NCBI GenBank assembly: GCA_031655335.1
Contig: CP134226.1
Location: forward strand, 930,001 to 994,000
Origin: Thalassospiraceae bacterium LMO-SO8
GTDB lineage: Bacteria > Pseudomonadota > Alphaproteobacteria > Rhodospirillales > Casp-alpha2
Direction: 5' to 3'
Length of the DNA: 64,000 nt
Shown: positions 34,176-41,851 of the stretch, one piece after another
Numbering within the stretch: the stretch's first letter is position 1
Layout of the letters: each line of letters starts with the position of its first letter
Translations under genes and position numbers: made by a program
Notes under the pieces: generated by a model
Databases searched by the model: none
What the model saw: only the letters and a program-made list of their open reading frames with translations
What the model was told of the DNA's origin: nothing

Positions 34176-34462
34176 GCGGATCTGATCCTTGTCAAAAAAA
34201 GCGGCGAGGGCCAATTAATAGCCCAAAGGCTCCAATATTGTCGCAGCTCACCGTGGGATCAGTTCTAGACGTCGATGTACAAACGATAGGGGCCACTCCC
34301 ATCCTCGTCGTTATGGATCAGCAAAGAGCGATCGCAGGGTCCTTAACCTTTCTTGGTTATCTTGAGATCATCGATTGCATTCTGAACCGTGGCGTGTCCT
34401 ACGAAGCTACGATTATTAGCATCTCAGGCGGAGTCTACGAGATAAGCGTAGAGCCCAAATGA
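34121..34462 (+). CDS. Small unknown protein of the glycosylase/QueC island
   Basis: A 113-aa protein. The first 35 residues are polar and probably disordered (GNDERRGDEGDGGAPVGG). The rest looks like a small beta-rich domain (LTVGSVLDVDVQTIG, YEATIISISGGVYEISVE). I do not recognise it; a HIRAN- or OB-like fold is possible but unproved. It overlaps the glycosylase gene by 55 bp in another frame and is coupled to the next gene by ATGA, so it is under operon constraint. The true start may be a later codon, which would reduce the overlap. Confidence 0.55.
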   Translation: MSGNDERRGDEGDGGAPVGGSDPCQKKRRGPINSPKAPILSQLTVGSVLDVDVQTIGATPILVVMDQQRAIAGSLTFLGYLEIIDCILNRGVSYEATIISISGGVYEISVEPK

Positions 34463-35667
34463 CCGTTCCTTTCGCGATCGTTGGGGGCGTTTACCATGAA
34501 CGCTGCGCACAACCGCTTTGGAATGCTGTGTATGGTTCTGCTGGTCGAGCTGCTCATTGCGTCAGCTCATTGGTCGAGAGGCCAATTCATCTCTACACAT
34601 ATGTCGCCGATACGCTCAAAGAAGAGGTCAAGCATTTAGCGGGCGAGACTGAAGCGAAGCTCCACGCTGCGCCGGCCGATTTTCAGATCAGCTTTGACTA
34701 TTTGCATCCGCTCTCGGTTCCCGTCATTCAGCCATCACCCGCTGCAATAGCCAAACATCCATCAATCTCAGTGTCTGCCGAAGTCGCGTTGCGGTTTGGG
34801 ATGTTGGAGGGTGACGCAGTCGTTAACGCTGAAATAGCCGTATACGACCCCCAATCAGCATTTGAGGTGGCAAAATTCGGCGACAACGGTTCCCGTGCTG
34901 ACCGCTTGGCAGTCGTGATGAATCGTAAAGAAGCTCGCTCCATGACCGGGTTTGAAGATCCTATTTTCGCAGCGAAGCATCTGTTGGAAGAATGTGGCGC
35001 TGAAGTGGTGATCGTAAAGATGGGCGGGGATGGCGCCCTAGTTATGACAGTTGATCAAACTGAACGCGTTCCACTTTACCGCACTGATCGAGTTTGGAAG
35101 CTAGGTTCGGGTGACGTTTTCTCAGCCACGTTTGCAGCCCTGTGGGCGTGTAAAAAAATGGATGCCCTTGAGGCAGCCGATTTGTCATCCCGAGCAACGG
35201 CAGCTTATTGCGAAAGCCGAGCACTTCCTGTCCCATCCGTGGACGCGTTGCGTAAAATGGAATGCGCTCCGGCCCAACTTGGGCAGGGAACAATCTATTT
35301 GGCAGGCCCCTTTTTTGATATCGGTCAGCGGTGGCTTGTAGAGGAAGCTCGGAGTTTACTTTCGTTGTTCGGAGCGCGCGTATTCTCGCCTGTGCACGAA
35401 GTTGGACCAGGACCAGCGAACGTTGTAGCCCCAGAGGACATTGCGGGACTTGAAGGTGCCGATGCAGTGCTAGCGATCGCAAACGGCCTCGATGCCGGAA
35501 CGCTTTTTGAGATTGGATACGCGGTAAAGATGAAAAAGCCGGTGGTCGTCCTAGCTCAGAACATAAAAAGCGAAGACCTAAAAATGATCGAGGGAAGTGG
35601 TTGCATCGTAGTTGATGACTTTGTGACAACAATTTACCGCGCAATCGGAGAGTTACCTGCAAAATGA
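34459..35667 (+). CDS. PfkB-like kinase fused to nucleoside 2-deoxyribosyltransferase
   Basis: A 402-aa two-domain protein. Residues 1-265 resemble a ribokinase/PfkB sugar or nucleoside kinase, with the C-terminal signature LGSGDVFSATFAALWA near 215; its G-S-G-D carries the catalytic aspartate. Residues 275-402 are a nucleoside 2-deoxyribosyltransferase-like domain: IYLAGPFF, a D-E pair in VAPEDIAGLEGADAVLAI, and GTLFEIGYAVKMKKPVVVL. Together they could release and phosphorylate, or exchange, a deoxynucleoside base. Such a fusion beside a glycosylase and a QueC-like enzyme suggests modified-nucleoside metabolism. It has 4-bp overlaps with both neighbours. Confidence 0.8.
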   Translation: MTVPFAIVGGVYHERCAQPLWNAVYGSAGRAAHCVSSLVERPIHLYTYVADTLKEEVKHLAGETEAKLHAAPADFQISFDYLHPLSVPVIQPSPAAIAKHPSISVSAEVALRFGMLEGDAVVNAEIAVYDPQSAFEVAKFGDNGSRADRLAVVMNRKEARSMTGFEDPIFAAKHLLEECGAEVVIVKMGGDGALVMTVDQTERVPLYRTDRVWKLGSGDVFSATFAALWACKKMDALEAADLSSRATAAYCESRALPVPSVDALRKMECAPAQLGQGTIYLAGPFFDIGQRWLVEEARSLLSLFGARVFSPVHEVGPGPANVVAPEDIAGLEGADAVLAIANGLDAGTLFEIGYAVKMKKPVVVLAQNIKSEDLKMIEGSGCIVVDDFVTTIYRAIGELPAK

Positions 35668-36257
35668 ATGCGCTTTTGCTCTCTGGAGGGATGGACTCAA
35701 CCTGTATTGCCTGGTGGAAGCGCCCGAACCTTGCAATCTTTATAGACTATGGCCAGAAACCCGCCGAAGCAGAGGAACTGGCCGCCAAAACAGTCTGCGA
35801 GGAAATTGAAATAGAACTTGAAGTTGTTAGAGTGGACTGCTCGGCGTTAGGCTCGGGAGATATGGCAGGAACTCCGAGCTTGGATATAGCACCAGTGCCT
35901 GAATGGTGGCCCTATCGGAACCAACTGCTTTTGACAATTGCTGGTGCTTGCGCTCTACGTTTTGGCGTCTCAGAGCTTTTAATCGGTGCGCTGAAAACCG
36001 ACTCACAACATGCGGACGGCACAATAGAGTTCGTGGATGCCATGTCAAAGGTGATGGCATTGCAGGAAGGATCTATAAGCATAACTGCGCCGGCAATTGG
36101 CCTTTCGGCCGAAGAACTCGTGAAGGTGTCGGAGATTCCTAAAAGCACTCTTGGGTGGGCGCATTCCTGCCATATCGGAAATCTGGCTTGTGGCCAGTGC
36201 AGAGGGTGCAAAAAACACTTCAGTACATGGAAAAATCTTGGTTGGACCGCTCATTAA
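35664..36257 (+). CDS. QueC-like 7-cyano-7-deazaguanine synthase homologue
   Basis: A 197-aa PP-loop ATPase: SGGMDS at residues 7-12, the YRN motif (84-86) and a zinc site C169-x6-C176-x2-C179-x2-C182, all as in QueC, which turns carboxydeazaguanine into preQ0. It is somewhat shorter than housekeeping QueC (about 220-230 aa) and sits without queD, queE or folE. QueC-like enzymes are known in the Qat and type IV CBASS defence systems, in the latter for joining a deazaguanine to protein. Which role applies here cannot be decided from sequence. Confidence 0.8.
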   Translation: MNALLLSGGMDSTCIAWWKRPNLAIFIDYGQKPAEAEELAAKTVCEEIEIELEVVRVDCSALGSGDMAGTPSLDIAPVPEWWPYRNQLLLTIAGACALRFGVSELLIGALKTDSQHADGTIEFVDAMSKVMALQEGSISITAPAIGLSAEELVKVSEIPKSTLGWAHSCHIGNLACGQCRGCKKHFSTWKNLGWTAH

Positions 36258-36933
36258 AGAACCGATCCCGCGAAAAGCTCCGGGGGAATGGGAGCCATTC
36301 TTTCCCAAGGCCATAGCAACCCACGTGTTTGATCGGCCGACAGCAAGTTCAGAGGTTTCATTCTCTGAGGTACTTGAAAGCCGGAGATCTAAATTGGGCG
36401 GTCAGGTTTCTTTGTCGGAAATTGCCGATTTACTTTGGTTTTCCATTGGTGCGCGAGGTTTTCACGATACGGGGAGGGCAAGCGTCCCCATTCAATGGTC
36501 TCCGACCCCCAGCTCAGGCGGATTGGCTGGAATAAGTGTCGTCCTGGTATCAGAAGACAGTCCGATGCAGTGTCTGTACGACCCAATTGCACATCGCCTA
36601 TTAGAACTTGAGGTCAATTCTGATGAAGTGGCTCGAACCAATGCAAAGGAAGTCCGAGCCGTGGTCGGAAGTTATTCAGGTTGCACACTTCGTATGCTGG
36701 CAGACGCTCAGAAATACTCCGTGGCATACGAAAACCCTGAGAGCTTAATCTACCGAGACGCAGGCGCTATCACTTCAACCCTTTGTCTTTGCGCCAACTG
36801 GTTGGGGTTGACTTCCTGTCCGTTGGGGTTCCTCGGAAACGATTTCATTCGACAACTTGGGATGCCGCCTGATCGGTTTCTGGCAGTAGGGGCGGTACAA
36901 ATTGGCTCTTCTCATCTCCTCAACGAGCCGTGA
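36238..36933 (+). CDS. SagB/nitroreductase-like FMN oxidoreductase
   Basis: A protein of about 231 aa (TTG start at 36238, after GGA; an in-frame GTG at 36190 is an alternative). The pattern FSEVLESRRSKLGGQVSLSEIADLLW, cited by its core ESRRS, plus a QW-PTPSSGGLAGI loop, a later YRDAGAITSTLCLCANWLGL helix and CPLGFLGNDFIRQLG are those of SagB/ThcOx-type nitroreductase-fold dehydrogenases. These use FMN to oxidise azolines or reduce other groups. It overlaps queC-like by 20 bp and ends the operon. Its substrate is unknown; reduction of a deazaguanine or thiopeptide-like product is speculation. Confidence 0.65.
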   Translation: MVGPLIKEPIPRKAPGEWEPFFPKAIATHVFDRPTASSEVSFSEVLESRRSKLGGQVSLSEIADLLWFSIGARGFHDTGRASVPIQWSPTPSSGGLAGISVVLVSEDSPMQCLYDPIAHRLLELEVNSDEVARTNAKEVRAVVGSYSGCTLRMLADAQKYSVAYENPESLIYRDAGAITSTLCLCANWLGLTSCPLGFLGNDFIRQLGMPPDRFLAVGAVQIGSSHLLNEP

Positions 36934-37056
36934 CGCCATCATGTCCGGCCACATTGGGGCCTGAGAACGGTTTCTTCAGGAGCATGATACTCGTCAGGAG
37001 CTTCGTGCCCACGGTGCAAACTGCCGGGTTTCCAGATCCTCTGCATACGATCGAGA
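36934..37056 (+). other. Gap between the QueC island and the higA remnant
   Basis: No gene, repeat or terminator is evident in these 123 bp. Base composition begins to return toward that of the transposon core. Confidence 0.5.
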
Positions 37057-37299
37057 TTAACGCAAAGAGCCCTGCCCCTTCATCTGCTCCAGGCGGAACT
37101 TGGCCGCCTCGGATGGGGATGGTGGATCTATGGGAGAGTGGGTGTCCTCGTAGGCCTCGACCAACTTAGCCAATCGCGCCAGTTCATCCCCTTCCGGCGT
37201 GCCGAACTTCGGATTGGCCTTCATCAAATCCGAAATCCGCGCGATGGATGCTTCCAATTCTGCGTCATTCGAGATCGAGACTATTTCACCGGTATTCAT
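37057..37299 (-). CDS. Truncated HigA-type antitoxin N-terminal region
   Basis: An 80-aa protein resembling the first part of HigA/HTH antitoxins: the helical DLMKANPKFGTPEGDELARL and LVEAYEDTHSPIDPPSP blocks are typical. It stops just after RLEQMKGQ, where full-length HigA continues into the XRE helix-turn-helix. No HigB toxin is found beside it; the next 100 bp upstream carry only a poor open frame. It is therefore probably a decayed antitoxin or an orphan. ATG 37299 was chosen as it matches the family start; the longer frame is unsupported. Confidence 0.6.
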   Translation of the reverse strand: MNTGEIVSISNDAELEASIARISDLMKANPKFGTPEGDELARLAKLVEAYEDTHSPIDPPSPSEAAKFRLEQMKGQGSLR

Positions 37300-37455
37300 C
37301 GATGGCTTCCAACTGCTTATGAATGGCCTCTGGCAGGCAATATTATCAGCAATGCCTTGTCCCCAAACAGCGTGCATTTCATTTGAGTCGCTTGACCCTA
37401 AACCAAGCACATCCCAATTACTCTCCACTGGCATCGACCTGTATAGGAGAGCGCT

Positions 37456-37650
37456 GTGAGCAATCCAAAACGCCCGAAAGGGTCCGGATTAACCTCTGAG
37501 GAGGCGAAGTACCTGGACCTCGTTGAGAAGGATATGAGGGACCATCCCGAACGGGTGCGGCCGGCAGATGACCTCCTTGCCGAAATGGAAGAAATCGTGG
37601 GTCATACCGAGGGCAAGCAATCCCAGGACAAGCGAAGCCCTGAGGCTTGA
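37456..37650 (+). CDS. Small right-end protein, copy A (PrlF-tail-like)
   Basis: A 64-aa polar protein (KYLDLVEKDMRDHPERVRPADDLLAEMEEIVG, cited by its core EKDMRDHPERVRP). A near-identical gene lies at 48468 in element B, so it is part of the transposon core near the right end. The HPERxRP helix resembles the C-terminal segment of PrlF-type antitoxins, without the AbrB DNA-binding part. GGAGAGCG lies 5-12 bp upstream of its GTG start. A small accessory or immunity function is possible; unknown. Confidence 0.6.
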   Translation: MSNPKRPKGSGLTSEEAKYLDLVEKDMRDHPERVRPADDLLAEMEEIVGHTEGKQSQDKRSPEA

Positions 37651-37707
37651 AAAGATTGAAAAATCAGCGCGGGAATAGTCAATTTAAGGTATGAGTTATC
37701 TAGCTTT

Positions 37708-37798
37708 GGACAAATTAAAGCATGTTTTTGGACAGCTTCAATTGGCGCAAATCAGGCTCATCACCCCCCATTTTGGACATTTAAAAAAGTTTCCGACA
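37708..37798 (-). repeat. Right end of element A with three TnsB-type sites
   Basis: Complementary-strand sites resembling ACANNTTANNTTGTCC occur at 37708-37723, 37730-37745 and 37775-37790. The terminus is ...GTTTCCGACA. It is followed by TATGT, the copy of the left-flank duplication. Right-end sites are looser and more widely spaced than those of the left end, as in Tn7-like elements in general. Confidence 0.85.
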
Positions 37799-37810
37799 TA
37801 TGTCGGAAAC
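37789..37810. repeat. Perfect 22-bp palindrome where elements A and B abut
   Basis: The right terminus of A (GTTTCCGACA) and the left terminus of B (TGTCGGAAAC) are separated only by TA, giving a complete palindrome. It arises because A inserted with its TATGT duplication overlapping the first three bases of B. Confidence 0.9.
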
Positions 37811-37865
37811 ATCTTAGTTTGTCCAATCACAGCTTAGATTGTCCAAATTACAATTTAACTTGTCC
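37801..37865 (+). repeat. Left end of element B with three TnsB-type sites
   Basis: Sites at 37809-37824, 37829-37844 and 37850-37865, each fitting ACANNTTANNTTGTCC, with the same 20/21-bp spacing as in element A. Confidence 0.88.
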
Positions 37866-38174
37866 GCTTCCGCATCAAAATTCCTTCATATAGAACACGA
37901 TAGAAATCGCCGGAGATGTCCGGATTTTCCGTCGAGTTTTTTTGTCTTCCGACCGATGCCCGGAAATTTAGAAACCGAGCAATGCTAAATCCGTTCCGGA
38001 TTTGTACGCGCTTGAAATCGGGCGCCGCATCCAGTATCTAAGGCGCAAGCGACAACCATACCTCACATAGCCGCGGGCACCCGCGGACATCGAAGCGCGA
38101 CAGCGAAGCTGGCCCGCGCTTTTCGTGTTTGTCGTTTGCTCTCAAAAACTCAAATCAATCGGGAGGCAGAAGTC
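37866..38174 (+). ncRNA. Conserved structured leader, copy 3 (candidate ncRNA or attenuator)
   Basis: Homologous to 7511-7819 and 9920-10229. It keeps the CCGGA...TCCGG hairpin, the CCGCGG...CCGCGG pair and the terminator-like hairpin at 38093-38123 (AAGCGCG/CGCGCTT, tail TTTTC). Confidence 0.42.
38093..38123 (+). terminator. Terminator-like hairpin upstream of 241-aa gene, copy 3
   Basis: Stem AAGCGCG/CGCGCTT with a T4 tail, 52 bp before the start of the 38175 gene. It is the same element as in copies 1 and 2. Confidence 0.55.
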
Positions 38175-38912
38175 ATGCGTAATGACATTGCCAAAGTGAT
38201 CGTCGAGCGCCCACGCCAGGGCGGTCACGGCGCGCGCAAAGGGCGCGCCTCGCGTGACCTTGAACTTGCGCGGCACGCGGTCGGCATGAAGCGTGCGGCG
38301 TCTGAGTCCGGCGACCGCAAGATGCTCAACGAAAATCTGGCACCGCTCCGGCGCTATTTCGGCCGCCAGATCGGGCGCCCCTGGAACAAGGTGTGGTCGG
38401 AGGTCTGCACTAACCTTCGTGTCACCTCGACCGTCCAGCAGCATGTCCGCGACCACATCGGCGACTTCGTCGCGTACGAAGGTGTCTCGCGGCGCGACGG
38501 CAAAGTGTACGTCCACTGGTACTGGGGCGGCACAAGACCACTGGAAAATTCCTTGTTTGAGTTCTGGGTCGACCCGGCAACCGGGATCCTTCGCCGTAAC
38601 AAGAGACAGCAAACCTACCGCATGAAGCAGAAGGCGCGCCGAGCGGAATGGCTTGCGGAATTGCACAAACGAATGGTCGAACGCGACGCCTGGCATCAAT
38701 TCCACCTTTTGGACGATGGAGCTTGGTGGGAAGTTTCACTGGAACAGGAACCGCCGAAACCGCCTATCGTCGACGTTGTCTTGAGCGCGGGATTGTCCGC
38801 CCTCTCGCCTGGGCGACTGTACGGCCGTTCAGGCGTCTACGCCGTCGGCAAACGGCAGCTTTCAAAGAAAGAGATCAAACGCCTGAAGCTACCTCGCTGG
38901 TCCAGAGCCTGA
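38175..38912 (+). CDS. Left-end-associated protein, copy 3 (unknown function)
   Basis: A 245-aa paralogue of the proteins at 7820 and 10230, with the same SD (GGGAGG) and blocks. It extends four residues further (WSRA) because the stop codon seen in copy 1 is a TGG here. Substitutions cluster at exposed-looking positions (for example RAEWLAELHKR), and the LNENLAPLRRYFGRQ and GRPWNKVWSEV blocks are unchanged apart from conservative changes. Function is not recognised; its position next to the left end is constant. Confidence 0.75.
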   Translation: MRNDIAKVIVERPRQGGHGARKGRASRDLELARHAVGMKRAASESGDRKMLNENLAPLRRYFGRQIGRPWNKVWSEVCTNLRVTSTVQQHVRDHIGDFVAYEGVSRRDGKVYVHWYWGGTRPLENSLFEFWVDPATGILRRNKRQQTYRMKQKARRAEWLAELHKRMVERDAWHQFHLLDDGAWWEVSLEQEPPKPPIVDVVLSAGLSALSPGRLYGRSGVYAVGKRQLSKKEIKRLKLPRWSRA

Positions 38913-39070
38913 GGCGCGACAAGTCAGGCTTCAACAAGGTTCTGCATTTGGACGAATAGCGGACTAATGAACTTTGACCTGTCCCTGTCTGCAAATGACC
39001 CGTAGCGGACAAACTCAATCGCCGAAGCGTGCGGGTCATCACCAAGAGCGCCCGATCAAATTTGATTACC

Positions 39071-40414
39071 TTATGTACGTGGAAACGTGACACAAGCGCT
39101 CAAGCCACCTAGTGGAGACCGCGTAAGCAACAATGTACCACCAGTCACTTCCACCAGATCCGAGACGATGGAGAGACCGAGTCCCCATCCCGGCGCAATC
39201 TCATCGAAACGCTTGCCGCGTCTCGACGCTTCTGCCGCCTGCTCCTCAGACATGCCGGGACCATCGTCTTCGACCAGGAGTTTTACGTGTTCCGCTGTCT
39301 GCTCGGTTGAGAGCCGAACACGAGAAGATGCCCATTTGCAGGCGTTCTCCATCAGGTTTCCAAGAATCTCTTCCAGCTCCTCGCGGTGCCCCGGGAAAAC
39401 GGCAGCGTCATCAATCTTGACTTCAATCGCTAGGTTCTTGTCCGCGAACACCTTAGCGAGAACGCCCGCGACATCACGCGCCGTCTCAGCGATCTTGGTC
39501 ACAGCACCGATGCGTCCTCCAGCACTGGCAACCGCCGACGCCCGTCCAAGGTGATGTTCGATCAGACGCCGCATCACCTGAACCTGCTCGTGTAACACGC
39601 GCCTGTCCGGTTCTCCCTCCATCTCCGCTGAAATAACGGCGAGCGGCGTCTTCAGGCCGTGCGCCAGATTGCCGACATGCCTCCGAGCCCGCTCGATCAG
39701 TTCCGCGTCTTCATCGAGGACATCGTTCATCGCTTGCGCCAACGGCGCCACTTCTTTTGGATATTGATCGGCCAGTCGCGGATGTGCCCCCCGTCTGACC
39801 GCGTCGAGGTCTCCCACCAAGGCGCGTAACGGACGAAGGCCGAAACGGACCTGGATCATGACCGCCACAACGAGGCCAAGCCCCAACAAACCAAGGGCGA
39901 TTGTGAGTAGTAGATTGAACCGGCGAACACCATCACTGACCTCGCGTAGGTCGCCGGCAACCATGACATGGACGAAACCATCGATGTCCGGAAATACTAT
40001 GTCGCGCTCTGCGATTAAAAGCGGCTCGCCGTTCGGGCCTTGAGTCCTACTCAAATGCAGCTTTGTATCGCTGCCTGTGGCCTGAAGTGTGCTGTCCCAC
40101 AACGAGCGAGAACGTAACAACCCGCCGGACGGTTCCGTGATCTGCCAATACCAGCCGGAATAGACCTGGTCGAAACGCGGGTCGCCGAGCGGGTGCGTCA
40201 ATATTACGCCGCCCTCCGCGTTCGTCGCCATGGATGCGATCATGCCGTTCAGGACCGCATCGAGGCGACGGCCGAACTCGTTCTCGACCGTATCGCGGAA
40301 GGCCCAAGTCAGGACGCCGCCACCAAGGGCCAGGATCAGAACCAGCCAGACAGCTGCCCCCAATATCAATCGAGTTGAGAGAGCCGCCGCTGAACGCTTG
40401 CGGGTCTCGCGCAC
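39071..40414 (-). CDS. Two-component sensor histidine kinase
   Basis: A 447-aa inner-membrane kinase. It has two membrane segments (about 14-36 and 165-187) around a periplasmic sensor of roughly 125 residues, a HAMP linker, an H-box NLAHGLKTPLAVISAEME (phosphorylated H in AHGLKTP), an N-box EILGNLMENACKW and G-box VEDDGPGM plus GLGLSIV. The LAHGLKTPLA form is typical of PhoQ/QseC-like alphaproteobacterial kinases. It starts with GTG 40414, 2 bp after the regulator stop. It probably responds to a periplasmic signal linked to the PepSY protein and cytochromes beside it. Confidence 0.9.
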   Translation of the reverse strand: MRETRKRSAAALSTRLILGAAVWLVLILALGGGVLTWAFRDTVENEFGRRLDAVLNGMIASMATNAEGGVILTHPLGDPRFDQVYSGWYWQITEPSGGLLRSRSLWDSTLQATGSDTKLHLSRTQGPNGEPLLIAERDIVFPDIDGFVHVMVAGDLREVSDGVRRFNLLLTIALGLLGLGLVVAVMIQVRFGLRPLRALVGDLDAVRRGAHPRLADQYPKEVAPLAQAMNDVLDEDAELIERARRHVGNLAHGLKTPLAVISAEMEGEPDRRVLHEQVQVMRRLIEHHLGRASAVASAGGRIGAVTKIAETARDVAGVLAKVFADKNLAIEVKIDDAAVFPGHREELEEILGNLMENACKWASSRVRLSTEQTAEHVKLLVEDDGPGMSEEQAAEASRRGKRFDEIAPGWGLGLSIVSDLVEVTGGTLLLTRSPLGGLSACVTFPRT

Positions 40415-40416
40415 CG

Positions 40417-41082
40417 TCAAGCCTCCGGCTCCGTCAACTTGTATCCCTGACCACGAACCGTTTGTATATACGCAGCGCCAATCTTTTTGCGTATGCGGCC
40501 GACCAGGACCTCCAGCGAGTTGGAATCGAGATCGAAGTGACGGTCGTAGACATGCTCGGCGAGTTCCGTCCGACTGACGATCCGGTCCGCATGATGCATC
40601 AGGTACGACAGAATGCGGAACTCCTGCGCCGTTACCTGAACCGGTGCTCCGTCGACGCTGACCCGGCCTCCGTTGGTATCGAGCCTGAGCGCGCCGCAGG
40701 TCAGTTCCGGCTGCGCGTGACCGGATGCGCGCCGGATTAACGCCCGCAGCCGGTAGACGACTTCCTCCATCTCGAACGGTTTGACCAGATAGTCGTCGGC
40801 ACCCGCGTTGAAGCCTGCCATCTTTTCGGACCAGCGGCTGCGCGCTGTCAGGATCAAAACCGGCATTGTGCGCCCAGCTTCGCGCCAACGGTTCAAAACC
40901 GTAACGCCGTCGATGCGAGGCAAGCCCAGATCAAGGACGACCGCGTCATACGGTTCAGTGTCGCCAAGGTGCCAGCCTTCTTCGCCGTCGTAAGCGACGT
41001 CGACGGTGAAACCGGCACCCTCCAACACTTGTTGCAGCCGAAAAGCCAGCGCAGGCTCGTCCTCGACGATCAGAACCCTCAT
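40417..41082 (-). CDS. OmpR/PhoB-family response regulator
   Basis: A 221-aa regulator with an N-terminal receiver (acidic E8-D9, phospho-acceptor D51 in VVLDLGLP, T in LILTARS, K in LVKPFE) and a C-terminal winged helix with RIVSRTELAEHVYDR and VRGQGYKL. It is the partner of the kinase encoded next. Its start overlaps the PepSY gene stop (ATGA), so the three genes form one operon. Likely target promoters are its own and that of the divergent cytochrome operon. Confidence 0.92.
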   Translation of the reverse strand: MRVLIVEDEPALAFRLQQVLEGAGFTVDVAYDGEEGWHLGDTEPYDAVVLDLGLPRIDGVTVLNRWREAGRTMPVLILTARSRWSEKMAGFNAGADDYLVKPFEMEEVVYRLRALIRRASGHAQPELTCGALRLDTNGGRVSVDGAPVQVTAQEFRILSYLMHHADRIVSRTELAEHVYDRHFDLDSNSLEVLVGRIRKKIGAAYIQTVRGQGYKLTEPEA

Positions 41083-41426
41083 TCGTGCCTGCCTCGCCCC
41101 TTCACCTTCAGTAACTCACCGGTGCGCGCATCGTAATACAGTTTATAGACGCGCCCCTCAGCCGAAATGATGACAAGTTCGTAGACCATGCCGCCGTGGT
41201 CGTCATCGAGTTCGGCCTCAATCAATTGCCCTGGGTATTCCTTGTTTGCCCGCTTGAGGATATCGGTCAGCGGAAGGATCTCTCCACGTTCCAGCGCGCG
41301 ACGTGCGCGATCATGGTCATCGTCGCGTTTATAGCCGTCTCGATGTTCACCGCCTCCATCCGCCAGGGCGGGGACCGAAGCGGCACTCAGCAGAGCGGTC
41401 AGAACGAGAATCGTGAAGCGTCGCAT
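41079..41426 (-). CDS. Exported PepSY-domain protein
   Basis: A 115-aa periplasmic protein with a signal peptide (RRFTILVLTALLSAASVPALA-D). The linker is charged (HRDGYKRDDDHDRARR) and could bind metal. The PepSY domain has a typical ILKRANKEYPGQLIEAELDD and VYKLYYDARTGELLKVKG pattern. PepSY proteins of this size commonly sit beside two-component systems and are thought to modulate the sensor. ATG 41426 is chosen to give a proper signal peptide. Confidence 0.85.
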   Translation of the reverse strand: MRRFTILVLTALLSAASVPALADGGGEHRDGYKRDDDHDRARRALERGEILPLTDILKRANKEYPGQLIEAELDDDHGGMVYELVIISAEGRVYKLYYDARTGELLKVKGRGRHE

Positions 41427-41534
41427 GCGGCGAAAATAGCCGTTTTTGCATGAACCGTACATGAACGAGCCGCTCAGGCCTCGTTCAGATTGCTTCTGCT
41501 AGCGTCCCCTCAACGCAACACAGGAGCAATCACC

Positions 41535-41822
41535 ATGCTTAAGAAAATGATCATTCACGGATTGATCGCCGCCGCCGTCATCGGTGGTGCTGCCGCAGTC
41601 TACGCCTCAGGCCCCGGCGACGGACACTCGGTTGATAACGCCGCCCAGGCCATGCGCGCCGAGGCTGGCAACGCTACCACTGGGAACAACGGTTATATCA
41701 CCAACACATCGGGATACTCGGATCGTTACCGCAACTTCCGGCAAGAGCGAGAACATGAGCGCGATCATTACGGCGAAAGTTCTGAACACCGCCGCAAACA
41801 CAGTAAGCGCGACGACGACTGA
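41535..41822 (+). CDS. Small exported polar protein of the cytochrome operon
   Basis: A 95-aa protein with a signal peptide (MIIHGLIAAAVIGGAAAVYA-S). The mature part is hydrophilic with a histidine-, arginine- and aspartate-rich tail (REHERDHYGESSEHRRKHSK), possibly metal-binding. I do not recognise a family. CAGGAG lies just upstream. The gene heads the operon divergent from the PepSY/two-component operon and so is probably its first target. Confidence 0.65.
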   Translation: MLKKMIIHGLIAAAVIGGAAAVYASGPGDGHSVDNAAQAMRAEAGNATTGNNGYITNTSGYSDRYRNFRQEREHERDHYGESSEHRRKHSKRDDD

Positions 41823-41851
41823 CTCACTGACGGCGGATCAAGGAGCGGACG

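Larger units (their letters stand above)
7446..37798 (+). mobile_element. Tn7-like element A (TnsA + TniA/TniB/TniQ type)
   Basis: A 30.4-kb element bounded by TGTCGGAAAC (left) and its complement GTTTCCGACA (right), flanked by the direct repeat TATGT. Each end has three spaced 16-bp sites of consensus ACANNTTANNTTGTCC, the arrangement expected for TnsB binding. It encodes tniQ, tnsA, tnsB and a disrupted tnsC. Cargo lies both between the left end and tniQ (metal resistance, exporter) and between tnsC and the right end (DNA glycosylase/QueC island). With tnsC broken, the element is probably immobile unless element B supplies TnsC in trans. Confidence 0.88.

Noticed and set aside
33318-36933. 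Complete type IV CBASS or Qat defence system
   Set aside because: QueC-like and OGG-like genes are present, but there is no CD-NTase, TGT-like protein, effector, QatA ATPase or TatD nuclease. It is described as a related but different set.
37300-37434. HigB toxin upstream of the HigA-like gene
   Set aside because: The upstream frame shows no RelE/HigB-type motifs, and part of it matches the transposon core copy near 48371.
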